DNA from: Corynebacterium epidermidicanis
GTDB taxonomy: Bacteria; Actinomycetota; Actinomycetes; Mycobacteriales; Mycobacteriaceae
Direction of reading: 5' to 3'
Assembly: GCF_001021025.1 (NCBI RefSeq)
Contig: NZ_CP011541.1
Coordinates: 2,542,001-2,606,000 of the forward strand
Length of the DNA: 64,000 nucleotides
How positions within the stretch are numbered: position 1 is the stretch's first letter; each line of letters begins with the position of its first letter. Positions 24,739-32,727 of the stretch are shown one piece after another. The notes under the pieces were generated by a model. It did no database searches. It saw only the letters and a list, made by a program, of their open reading frames with translations, and was not told the origin of the DNA. Both the position numbers and the translations under genes were made by a program.

Positions 24739-25251
24739 GTGGCATCTCCCGAAAACCTCCTGCTCTACCTCTCCCCCGACGACGAAAACGCCGTGCGTAA
24801 GGTCTTCACCGAGCTTGCCCGCCGCGGCTTTCCGACGCAGCACCAGACGCCACACATCACCCTAACCTTCTCCCCCGCCATGCAGCCGACAGTCGTACAT
24901 CGGGCCGCTTCCTTGCTACGTGGGCTGGTCCCGGCGGAATTTCAGCGGGTGGGCACGGTGGTGTTTGGCACGAAGCGGAAGCAGACGGTCGCTTGGCTGC
25001 TCGAAACCACCAATGAACTGGAGGAAGCTGCCCGCGAACTGTCCGCACTCAACCCCGACGGCCGAGGCAATCGCTGGACCCCGCATCTCACCGTAGGCTT
25101 GCGTCTGCCACGTGAAATCGTGCCCGACTATGTGGCAGCCTTAGATGAGCTCGACGCCCCGCGCATCTTTCAAGCCGTGACCGCTGGATACTGGCGCCCC
25201 GACACACAAGAGCTGCGAGTTTTAGCAGGGCAACCGCGACCCCTAAACTAG
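24739..25251 (+). CDS. 2'-5' RNA ligase / 2H phosphoesterase-family protein
   Basis: 170 residues from GTG 24739. The two HxTx motifs of the 2H phosphoesterase superfamily are present: HITL in QTPHITLTF and HLTV in RWTPHLTVGL. Members ligate or hydrolyse 2',3'-cyclic phosphates on RNA or nucleotides. TATCCT at 24726-24731 would place transcription start at the GTG, giving a leaderless mRNA. An in-frame TTG at 24709 is the alternative. It is followed 4 bp later by nei. Confidence 0.82.
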   Translation: MASPENLLLYLSPDDENAVRKVFTELARRGFPTQHQTPHITLTFSPAMQPTVVHRAASLLRGLVPAEFQRVGTVVFGTKRKQTVAWLLETTNELEEAARELSALNPDGRGNRWTPHLTVGLRLPREIVPDYVAALDELDAPRIFQAVTAGYWRPDTQELRVLAGQPRPLN

Positions 25252-25255
25252 CCCC

Positions 25256-26056
25256 ATGCCCGAAGGCCACGTCATCCATCGTCTCGCCCGCGACCTCAAC
25301 TCCGCGTTCACCCAGACAACACCGCAGGTCTCGTCGCCGCAGGGCCGGTTTGCCACCGAAGCAGCCCAGCTGGATCAGCAGACCTTCATAGGAGCCGACG
25401 CCCACGGCAAACACCTCTTCATCACGTTCGACCACCCGCTACAGATCCACATTCACTTAGGCCTGATCGGCAAGTTCCACCTCAGCGAGCCAAAAGATCC
25501 AACACCTACTACCCGGCTGCGTATCGCAAACGACCACACCACAGCCGACCTCATCGGCCCGCAATGGTGCCGACTCATCACGGAGGATGCCCGCGCCCAC
25601 ACCCTCGCAAAGCTCGGCGCGGACCCCTTGCGCGAAGATGCCGATCCGGAATGGGTGTGGACACGCGTACACCGCTCCAACCGCACCATCGGGTCCCTGC
25701 TCATGGACCAGAAGCTTTTCGCGGGCGTCGGCAATATTTACCGCGCGGAGCCCCTATTTCGCCTGGGTATCAGCCCGTTCCTGCCCGGCAAGCAGCTATC
25801 GCGCCCGCTTTTCGACGCCCTCTGGACGGATCTCACCGAGCTGATGGCCGACGGCGTGACGAAAGGCAGGATCGACACCATTCGACCAGAGCACACCCCG
25901 GAGGCGATGGGGCGCCCGCCGCGGAAAGACGACCACGGCGGGGAGGTCTACGTCTATCGACGCGCCGGCCAGCCCTGCCACGTGTGTGGCACCCCGATCG
26001 AGCACCAAGTGATGGAGGGGCGCAACCTGTTTTGGTGCCCGGGGTGTCAGCGCTAG
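25256..26056 (+). CDS. nei: Endonuclease VIII-type DNA glycosylase (Nei/Fpg family)
   Basis: A 266-residue base-excision repair glycosylase/AP lyase. The N-terminus MPEGH gives the catalytic Pro2 and Glu3. LMDQKLFAGVGNIYRAE is the helix-two-turn-helix, and the C-terminal zinc finger CHVCGTPI...CPGC binds DNA. The overall sequence resembles mycobacterial Nei1 (Rv2464c) more than Fpg. It starts 4 bp after the RNA ligase-like gene, so the two are probably co-transcribed. Confidence 0.92.
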   Translation: MPEGHVIHRLARDLNSAFTQTTPQVSSPQGRFATEAAQLDQQTFIGADAHGKHLFITFDHPLQIHIHLGLIGKFHLSEPKDPTPTTRLRIANDHTTADLIGPQWCRLITEDARAHTLAKLGADPLREDADPEWVWTRVHRSNRTIGSLLMDQKLFAGVGNIYRAEPLFRLGISPFLPGKQLSRPLFDALWTDLTELMADGVTKGRIDTIRPEHTPEAMGRPPRKDDHGGEVYVYRRAGQPCHVCGTPIEHQVMEGRNLFWCPGCQR

Positions 26057-26976
26057 AAATCTACCAGGTCAAGCTCCTCATGGCATTGCCGCGCTAGACG
26101 GTCCTGACCCCATAGCGAGTCTCGGAGCGCCTCCCCCAGCTGAGCCGTGGTCATGCCAATGTGAACTGGCGTATTGGATTCAAACACCAACCGGAAATTC
26201 TCCCCCAGCTCCTCGATGTACACCGCTGTATCCCGCCACTCGGAGTTCTTCTTATTGGCAAACTCCGTGAACTCACCGAGATGCTGTGGCTCAATCTCGT
26301 ATTCGAACTCACTACGCATCTGCAGCCAGAGGCCCCCAGCAAACATCTTGCAGGCGTACTCCCGGTCCCCGTAGCGCCCAACGACGTTCACGCCATCACT
26401 TTCAATGTCCTCTACTTCCAGCGCAGTCAGCACGACCGGGAGGCGTTCCAACGTTACCGGGAGGATGAGATTCTGGTTCTCCTCATCAATCGAACTTAGA
26501 AACCCAGGCTCCGTCGCCGCCAATTCGGGAAACTCCGTCGCAGCATCTGAAGTTGCTCCGATGATGCCGTCGATAAGCCGTTTGACGTTTGCCGTCAGTT
26601 GGGAGTCCGACAGGCCACCCTTCAGAGACAATTTGGTGCGGAAGACCACATGGATACCGTCGTCGTGCTGCTGGTACGTCGCGATGGGCTGGAAGCTGCC
26701 CGCATGAAAATCCACCATCCAACGCTGGAAGTCGGCCAGCCGACGTTCCGGCAAGCGACCCCAGAGCCGAGCACTGACGAGCAAGCCTGGTTCAAACGGA
26801 CCGTCCCAGGTGAAATGAATCACGAAGCCGGCAAAGTGTGCGTAGAAATCATTGGGGTCGTCATCGTCGACCCGGTACATAATTCCGATGTCCGTGAGTG
26901 CCCCCATCGCCCGAACCGCACTGACTGGGGTGACGATGTCACGACTATCAATGGGGTCAATGTCAAACAGTTCCAT
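26053..26976 (-). CDS. YbjN-domain-like protein, duplicated fold
   Basis: A 307-residue acidic cytosolic protein. Two halves each look like the YbjN/type III chaperone-like fold common in Actinobacteria: the first with FVIHFTWDGPFEPGLLVSARLWGRLPERRLADFQRWMVDFHAGSF-type spacing, the second with WLQMRSEFEYEI and TAVYIEELGENFRLVFES. YbjN proteins are thought to act as chaperones or regulators, without a firm reaction. The stop overlaps the nei stop by 4 bp convergently. Confidence 0.65.
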   Translation of the reverse strand: MELFDIDPIDSRDIVTPVSAVRAMGALTDIGIMYRVDDDDPNDFYAHFAGFVIHFTWDGPFEPGLLVSARLWGRLPERRLADFQRWMVDFHAGSFQPIATYQQHDDGIHVVFRTKLSLKGGLSDSQLTANVKRLIDGIIGATSDAATEFPELAATEPGFLSSIDEENQNLILPVTLERLPVVLTALEVEDIESDGVNVVGRYGDREYACKMFAGGLWLQMRSEFEYEIEPQHLGEFTEFANKKNSEWRDTAVYIEELGENFRLVFESNTPVHIGMTTAQLGEALRDSLWGQDRLARQCHEELDLVDF

Positions 26977-27073
26977 GTTGCATCCTCCTCGTATCTGCCA
27001 ACCTGCCTCATCACCATATCCGGCGGGCTAGACATCTTCCCGAGGAAAATCGAACATTCCAGCTAAAAGGTGT

Positions 27074-28558
27074 CTACATTGTCGGAGTTTCCGTAGCACG
27101 CTCCACAACAGACGGTTCCGTGGTCGGCGCCTCCGCCGAGGTAGCCGTGGTTTCCTCCACTGGGTCATCCGTCTCAGTCGCCCGGACCCCGCGTGCCGAC
27201 GACGGCAGGGATGTCGAAAGTGTTGGCGTTACCTCGCTGGTGAGAGTCGGAGCGCTCTCAGACGTCACCGGAGCCGGCTGCTGCGTCGGCACCACCGGCT
27301 GCACCGGGGCGGGCAGAGACGGTTCCGGCGGGGCCGTCACCGGCGACTTCGGTGCCAACCAGCCAGCATCCGAGCGTTCTCCGCCGGACAGCGTCATCGA
27401 GCCCAACAGCAGCAGCCCGAACAACGCGAGGAACAACACCGTCGTAGACGGACGCACTCGACCGCCCAACGTCCAAATCCCCTGGCCCCGGTGTGGCTTC
27501 GGGACATCATCATCCTCACGCTCCACGATCTCCTGCATCACCTGCGTCCGTGGCACATCCACATTCTCGGCCGCATTCGCCAAAGCTTCCGACTCCGCAG
27601 CGGAGGCCACATCAGACCCCGTCCCCACCAGTGCGGCCGCCGAAATCGGCCGGAATTCCTGCGTATCGAGCAGCTCAGACATCTTTTGCGTCACTGCCTC
27701 GGTGGCTAACGGCGAACTGCTGGCGCGTTTGCCGTAGTCTTCCCACCATTCATCAAGGACCGCCGCCCGGACTGCCCTTTCCACCAGCCACTGCTTGCCC
27801 GGGGCGACGTCGATAAGCAGGCGCATCGTGGCCGTCCACGGTAACCCCATCGCGGTAGGCGGAGTAACAGCAGTCGCGGCTTGGAAGGTGATGTCGCTGC
27901 GCACATGCTGCTTCAACTCTGGGTCGAGCAGGGCGTCCTCCGCAGCGGCCAACGTGCGCGCGTTGATTTCAGCTACCGACGACCCAGCGGTGATCGGCAC
28001 CGGAATCGCGATCACCGCGCGCGCCCAGCGTGCCGATGCATTAACGCACATTCGCGCCTCACCATTAGGAACGGTGATTTCCTCACCGTTGATCGTGCGG
28101 ATAGTGGTAGCGCGCAGGGTCATATCGACAACATCACCCTCCACCGTCGCCGCACTGCCATAAAACTTCACCCAGTCCCCCACGCCATACTGCTTCTCCG
28201 TGATGATGAAGAAGCCACCCAGCAGGTCACCGATGATCTTCTGCGAGCCAAAACCGACAGCGGCCGACACCACCGTTGCGGGGATCGCCGCAGCCGCCAG
28301 ATTGATACCGAGGTTGCGCATCGCCGCGATGACCAACGCGGTGTAAGCCACAGCTTCTGCAATGTAGACCATCGCACCAGTGATCGCCTTGCGACCCTTC
28401 GCCGCCTCCGTCCCATCCTCCACAGTGCGGCTGGCCCCATCAATGATCCGGCGACCGACCCGTGGAATCAGGAAACCAACGATGACCAGCAGACCCAGGA
28501 AGATCCCATGGGTGATGATCCACTGCTTGATGAGCTCGAGAATGTAACCGATTGGCAT
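27074..28558 (-). CDS. mscCG: Small-conductance mechanosensitive channel, MscCG-like
   Basis: A 494-residue membrane protein: three N-terminal helices, the MscS pore helix (AAIPATVVSAAVGFGSQKIIGDLLGG), then the cytosolic MscS domain to about residue 290. A fourth helix (about 360-385, LFLALFGLLLLGSM) and a Pro/Thr/Ser-rich tail of about 100 residues follow. That extra helix and tail are the mark of corynebacterial MscCG, which releases glutamate and betaine under hypo-osmotic or penicillin/biotin-limiting conditions. The family assignment is firm; glutamate export here is by analogy. Confidence 0.88.
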   Translation of the reverse strand: MPIGYILELIKQWIITHGIFLGLLVIVGFLIPRVGRRIIDGASRTVEDGTEAAKGRKAITGAMVYIAEAVAYTALVIAAMRNLGINLAAAAIPATVVSAAVGFGSQKIIGDLLGGFFIITEKQYGVGDWVKFYGSAATVEGDVVDMTLRATTIRTINGEEITVPNGEARMCVNASARWARAVIAIPVPITAGSSVAEINARTLAAAEDALLDPELKQHVRSDITFQAATAVTPPTAMGLPWTATMRLLIDVAPGKQWLVERAVRAAVLDEWWEDYGKRASSSPLATEAVTQKMSELLDTQEFRPISAAALVGTGSDVASAAESEALANAAENVDVPRTQVMQEIVEREDDDVPKPHRGQGIWTLGGRVRPSTTVLFLALFGLLLLGSMTLSGGERSDAGWLAPKSPVTAPPEPSLPAPVQPVVPTQQPAPVTSESAPTLTSEVTPTLSTSLPSSARGVRATETDDPVEETTATSAEAPTTEPSVVERATETPTM

Positions 28559-28619
28559 GGTTCCAGGTTAGTTTGAGCGCCCGCGGATTGCCTTCGAGCT
28601 GGTACATATCTTGCGGTCG

Positions 28620-29612
28620 CTACCCATAAGCCCCCACAACCACACCCTGCTCCACTACGAAAGGCCGACACATCCCATTTTTGGTCGGCCCAACGATTGG
28701 CACCAAATCTGCTGGACACACGGCTGATCGGTCACCGTAACCCAATAGGTATTCGTCGAATGCCGGCAGTTCCAATCTCAATGCCAGTGCAGCCTCCAGT
28801 GCTTCCCATTCCACGCTGAGCTGCCACTCACCCATGCGATACTCGACGCCCGCCAGTTCCACTGCCACCGTGTTTCGGGCGAGTTTCGCCACCGTCTTCG
28901 CATCCCGAATTGTGAGCCCCGACCACCAAGCCAAATCCTTCACCGTCGCAGGCCCATGGGAATGGAAGTACCGCGTGCCGAGCTCCGCGAGCGCCTCCTC
29001 CCCTGCCAATTCACGCGCCACCACCGGCAGATTTTCGGTCAACATGAACACATCTTCGCTTCCCCGCCGCGGGCCTTGCACGATGTCGCCGAGTGATCCT
29101 AGCGAACGCAGGATATGTGGGCCCCTTTGTTGGGTAGGATCAACGCCCGCGGCGTCGAAAAGCGCGTAGGCCTCAGTGCGCGCCACCGGACCCTCGCGTA
29201 GGGCCTCGAACAGGGCTGACCGCGCGGCGTCAAACATCTGCTCGGTGAGCCCTAGTCCGGGCCTCCGCTTAGCTGCGGCTGCCTCGATGCGGGGGCTGCA
29301 TAGCTGCATCATCCACCGCGCATCTTCGGCAGCTAAGAAATGGTGCGTTCCGCGCTGTGACCAGGTGCGTACGATCTGCCCTGCACGCACGAGCTCTTCA
29401 GTTTCAGCTTGGCTCGACAGCGATCGGCATGCAAGTGCTTGGAGTCCCGAATTATAGAGCTGGCCTTGCACGGCAAGCATGTGCTGGGCCACGGCCTGGC
29501 CATCAGCTAGCGCCCGGTCTGGCACTAAGGCCTGCGCAATAAGTCGGCGGGCGCGCAACTCGCGGAGTTGTTCGTCCTGCAGGTCAGTGGTGTGGATTGG
29601 GGAGGCTGGCAT
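28620..29612 (-). CDS. AlkZ-like winged-helix protein (HTH_42 family)
   Basis: A 330-residue protein of the HTH_42/DUF1006 family, with HMLAVQGQLYNSG near residue 45 carrying the QxQ motif that in Streptomyces AlkZ forms the active site for interstrand-crosslink unhooking. Further conserved segments are RTWSQRGTHHFLAAED and FDEYLLGYGDRSA. The family includes both DNA glycosylases and proteins of unknown role, so the reaction is inferred from the QxQ motif. It is a single gene. Confidence 0.8.
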   Translation of the reverse strand: MPASPIHTTDLQDEQLRELRARRLIAQALVPDRALADGQAVAQHMLAVQGQLYNSGLQALACRSLSSQAETEELVRAGQIVRTWSQRGTHHFLAAEDARWMMQLCSPRIEAAAAKRRPGLGLTEQMFDAARSALFEALREGPVARTEAYALFDAAGVDPTQQRGPHILRSLGSLGDIVQGPRRGSEDVFMLTENLPVVARELAGEEALAELGTRYFHSHGPATVKDLAWWSGLTIRDAKTVAKLARNTVAVELAGVEYRMGEWQLSVEWEALEAALALRLELPAFDEYLLGYGDRSAVCPADLVPIVGPTKNGMCRPFVVEQGVVVGAYG

Positions 29613-29710
29613 CGGAGGGCACCTTCTGTGTATCGGTTTGATGAAGCTTTAAGCCGCTAGATCTTCTCCAGCATATTTCAGTTTGATGGGCGATTATCCT
29701 GGAACGCGTG

Positions 29711-30208
29711 ATGAACCTATCAATAAAAGCAGATCTAACGACACATCGAATCAACAAAGCGGTTCTGGCCGCACTGCTGACACTGGGGCTAGCCTCCTGC
29801 AGCACTTTATCGGCACTACCCAAAGACTCCGAGGGCGCACTCCATAGGGCACAGCATGAAGAGCTCCGCGTGGGCGTCACCGAGCATCTCCCCTACACCG
29901 ATGTCCACGATGACGGCGCTGTCACCGGCAGCGAAGCCCAGCTCATCGACGGTTTCGCGCAGTCGATTGGCACGAAACCTCGTTGGGTTCCAGGTTCCGA
30001 GGAAGCTCTCGTAAAGCAGCTGGAAGACGGCGAAATCGATGTCATCATTGGCGGCCTCACCAAGAAGACCCAGTGGTCGAAGAAAGTAGCCCTCACCAGG
30101 CCCTACGACAAAGAAACTAAGACCGTCATGGCGGTGCCAATGGGTGAGAACGCCCTGCTTACGTCCCTCGAACGCTACCTGGCAGAAACCACAGGTGAGG
30201 TGCAATGA
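29711..30208 (+). CDS. Short family-3 solute-binding lipoprotein
   Basis: 165 residues from ATG 29711. A signal peptide ends in the lipobox LASC (Cys30), so the mature protein is a membrane-anchored lipoprotein. The mature part (ELRVGVTEHLPYTDVHDDGAVTGSEAQLIDGFAQ, then GEIDVIIGGLTKKTQWSKKVALTRPY) is the first lobe of a family-3 periplasmic binding protein, about half the usual 250 residues, with no second lobe. It overlaps the CDF transporter by 4 bp, so it is likely a partner of that transporter, not of an ABC system. Confidence 0.75.
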   Translation: MNLSIKADLTTHRINKAVLAALLTLGLASCSTLSALPKDSEGALHRAQHEELRVGVTEHLPYTDVHDDGAVTGSEAQLIDGFAQSIGTKPRWVPGSEEALVKQLEDGEIDVIIGGLTKKTQWSKKVALTRPYDKETKTVMAVPMGENALLTSLERYLAETTGEVQ

Positions 30209-31134
30209 ACAGTCTTCCCAAACAACGAGCCGAGGCGCTAAAGAAGGCCATCCGGTTGCAGTGGATCAGCATCGCAGTCGTGATCGTCACCGTCGCCATC
30301 GTGGGCGTCGTAGCGGGACAGTCCCAAGCCATGAAGGCCGCTTGGGTGGAAGACCTACTCGCCCTGGTACCTCCAATTGCCTTCCTGGTCGCAGCCCACG
30401 TCAGCAAGCGCCCACCCAGCGAGAAGTTCCCCTATGGTTTCCATCGAGCTGTCGGAATCGCCCACTTGGTTGCCGGTTTTACCCTGCTCGCGATGGGTGG
30501 GCTGCTCGCCTATGAGTCTGTCTCGGGTCTAGTCACACAGGAAAAGCCACCCATTGGCCTCACCGTCGTGGCAGGTCATGCCGTGTGGGCTGGGTGGCCA
30601 ATGATCGTCGTCATGCTGTTGTCCATCGCACCGCCAATGATCCTGGGCCGCCTCAAGATGAAACTCGCCGAACAGCTGCACGACAAGGTTCTCTACGCCG
30701 ACGCAGACATGAACAAAGCCGACTGGACCACCGGACTGGGCACTGCGATCGGCATCTTCGGCGTCGGTTTTGGCCTGTGGTGGATGGACGCTGCGGTGGC
30801 CACGCTCGTGTCGCTGTCCATCATCAAGGACGGTGTCACCAACGTGAAAGCCGCGGTTTCCGACCTCATGGACACCCGCGTCACCACCTTCGACGAAAAG
30901 GTGCCTGCCTTGCTCCACGAGGTCGACCGAAGAATTCAGGAACTCGACTGGGTCGCCGCCTCCAACACCCGCATCCGCGACCAGGGCCACGTCTTCCACT
31001 CCGAGACCTTTGTCGTGCCCCGATCGGAACCCACACTGCAGCAGCTTAACGACGCCCGTTCGATGCTCACCGACCTGGACTGGAAAATGCACGACGTAGT
31101 AATCGTGCCGGTACGCGCGCTGCCGGAGTACTGA
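30205..31134 (+). CDS. Cation diffusion facilitator (CDF) family transporter
   Basis: A 309-residue membrane protein with about six helices and a cytosolic C-terminal domain. Acidic residues in helix 2 (WVEDLLALVPP) and in HDKVLYADADMNKADW match the metal-site positions of CDF exporters. The C-terminal 80 residues form the ferredoxin-like cytosolic domain (DEKVPALLHEVDRRIQEL). CDF proteins exchange Zn, Mn, Fe or Co for protons; the metal is not predicted. Translation is coupled to the upstream lipoprotein gene by a 4-bp overlap. Confidence 0.82.
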   Translation: MNSLPKQRAEALKKAIRLQWISIAVVIVTVAIVGVVAGQSQAMKAAWVEDLLALVPPIAFLVAAHVSKRPPSEKFPYGFHRAVGIAHLVAGFTLLAMGGLLAYESVSGLVTQEKPPIGLTVVAGHAVWAGWPMIVVMLLSIAPPMILGRLKMKLAEQLHDKVLYADADMNKADWTTGLGTAIGIFGVGFGLWWMDAAVATLVSLSIIKDGVTNVKAAVSDLMDTRVTTFDEKVPALLHEVDRRIQELDWVAASNTRIRDQGHVFHSETFVVPRSEPTLQQLNDARSMLTDLDWKMHDVVIVPVRALPEY

Positions 31135-31141
31135 GCGAGGT

Positions 31142-32308
31142 CTACCAGTGTTGGCGGCGGCGCCGTAGCACGCGTAGCAGATCTCGTTCGCGCCGAGCAT
31201 CAAAAGCACACGCCCTTACTAGTTCCGCTCCCAAGTTTGCCGTCGCAGCCAGCGCCTGTGTGGCAACGTCGTTAGCAACCTTTTCAGCCAAACCGATGGA
31301 TTCACAGTAAGCAAGAAAACGCTTCCGGCTCAGTCCTTCCCGATTCCCCATGACAGGCAAAGCCAATGTCATATCTCCATAAGGCACGGTAGACGGTAGA
31401 TCGTAGGCGGGCGCAACCTCAAATCCACGACCGTAGTCCACCACCGAGATATTTTTGGCATGGATATCCCCGTTGCCACTCAACCAGCCAAACGCGAGTT
31501 GCAGGGCCAACGAACGCGCCGCTAACTTAGGGGTCGTCGTAACTGCTAGAACCCCGTGCGTGAGTTCTTCCCAGGACACTTCATATTTGTCCGCGGGATA
31601 TCGTCCCAATAGCTGGCTAGCATCCTCTACCGGGTATTTCACCGTACCATTGCTGTCGAAACGCCTCACAACTAGTGCACGCATTCCACGCGAGTCTTCT
31701 ATAACCTTGGCGTCCACGACATGCCCGCGTCCCCACTTCATTGATGCAAATGCCTTCAAGCACGAATATTCATTCTCCACCAAGCGCGGAAATTCCGGCG
31801 GGCTCACTTTCACAATTGTGCCCACGCCGATTGGCACCGCGATAGTACGCCCAGATGCTTTCTCCTGAATCCCCGCCAAACCATGTGCATCTGGATTACC
31901 GACTTCGGTAAATACATTGCGCAGATCAAGATTCGGCGCGTCGAGATCAATGTGCGCAGAATTATCCACATCAACCAACGAGGGTGGCACGGTGCCAGAT
32001 GGCACTACCTGGATATTCCCCACCAAATTGGTACCAACCGCAAGCAGCAACGCAAGTTCATCATCCGCAGACGCCTTTATTGAACGGCGCAACACGCTTA
32101 AGCGACGGCCCTCGGGAAGCAGACCAGCAAAGAACGGAGGCAACGCACCCGCAAATGTGCGCACTGGATCTCGAGTCACAGGAAGTGTCGTGGCGACTGC
32201 CCGGCCCGGTCGTTCCAGGTAGTCCTCGGTGTAGGAAAACTCCACACCGGCCTCAACGCGCATGAGCGTCGCCGCCAGGCGTCCATCGACCCAAACGTCG
32301 CCATTCAT
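31142..32308 (-). CDS. hipA: HipA-family Ser/Thr kinase toxin
   Basis: A 388-residue kinase of the HipA family. The N-terminal subdomain (FAGALPPFFAGLLPEGRRL) is characteristic. The catalytic loop GNGDIHAKN places D281, H283, K285 and N286, and the metal-binding DFG-equivalent is YD at 302-303 in AYDLPST. HipA kinases phosphorylate translation components such as glutamyl-tRNA synthetase, giving dormancy. It follows hipB with a 4-bp overlap and ends 7 bp from the convergent CDF gene. All catalytic residues look intact. Confidence 0.9.
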   Translation of the reverse strand: MNGDVWVDGRLAATLMRVEAGVEFSYTEDYLERPGRAVATTLPVTRDPVRTFAGALPPFFAGLLPEGRRLSVLRRSIKASADDELALLLAVGTNLVGNIQVVPSGTVPPSLVDVDNSAHIDLDAPNLDLRNVFTEVGNPDAHGLAGIQEKASGRTIAVPIGVGTIVKVSPPEFPRLVENEYSCLKAFASMKWGRGHVVDAKVIEDSRGMRALVVRRFDSNGTVKYPVEDASQLLGRYPADKYEVSWEELTHGVLAVTTTPKLAARSLALQLAFGWLSGNGDIHAKNISVVDYGRGFEVAPAYDLPSTVPYGDMTLALPVMGNREGLSRKRFLAYCESIGLAEKVANDVATQALAATANLGAELVRACAFDARRERDLLRVLRRRRQHW

Positions 32309-32523
32309 CGCAGCGCCTCGGGGACGAACTGCACGATCTGCAACTCGAGCCCCAACACCGCGAGCACTTCCTGCAGCTTATCGAGCTGCACACTCGACTT
32401 CCCTGATTCGACTTCCCGCACAAACCGTTCCGAGACCTCCGCAAGGTCCGCAAGTTCGCTTTGCGTCAGGCGCAGCACTTTCCGACGCTCACGCACCGGT
32501 CCCGCCACTTCCAGCATGCTCAC
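32305..32523 (-). CDS. hipB: HipB-type antitoxin, Xre-family HTH
   Basis: 72 residues with a lambda-repressor-type helix-turn-helix (RKVLRLTQSELADLAEVSERFVREVESGK) and a short C-terminal strand. It starts at GTG 32523, which is 8 nt after AAGGA; an ATG two codons later is the alternative. It precedes hipA and overlaps it by 4 bp. It neutralises HipA and represses the operon, presumably through the three palindromes upstream. Confidence 0.9.
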   Translation of the reverse strand: MSMLEVAGPVRERRKVLRLTQSELADLAEVSERFVREVESGKSSVQLDKLQEVLAVLGLELQIVQFVPEALR

Positions 32524-32537
32524 CCCACGTTCCTTTT

Positions 32538-32675
32538 CGGCACGTTCGTGCCGGTTAGGTCAAGTCTGGCACAGATTCAATATCAGAACAACCCTTTTCG
32601 GCACGTTCGTGCCGGTTTCGCCCGCGCTAGCCGAAATTTAGCTCCCCGCACCCAAAGACCGGCACGTTCGTGCCG
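32538..32675. promoter_or_regulatory. Three identical HipB operators spaced 61 bp
   Basis: The 16-bp palindrome CGGCACGTTCGTGCCG occurs exactly at 32538-32553, 32599-32614 and 32660-32675. Centre-to-centre distances are 61 and 61 bp, about six DNA turns, so the sites face the same side of the helix. The first two share the left flank CTTTT; the third has its flank reversed. The array lies between hipB and the DUF1846 terminator. Such spacing suits cooperative binding by HipB dimers or HipBA complexes. Confidence 0.85.
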
Positions 32676-32678
32676 AAA

Positions 32679-32716
32679 CCCCGGCCACTGCTAAAAATCA
32701 AGAGCACCGGCCGGGG
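32679..32716 (-). terminator. Terminator of the DUF1846 gene
   Basis: CCCCGGCC (32679-32686) pairs with GGCCGGGG (32709-32716), with inner TGCT/AGCA. It lies 12 bp past the DUF1846 stop on the minus strand. Only TTTC follows, so termination is moderately supported. The third HipB site abuts it. Confidence 0.5.
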
Positions 32717-32727
32717 CACACAAGCTG

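Noticed and set aside
32538..32675. Three 16-bp palindromes as a CRISPR array
   Set aside because: Repeats are too short, palindromic and located at a toxin-antitoxin promoter with only three copies; operators explain them better.
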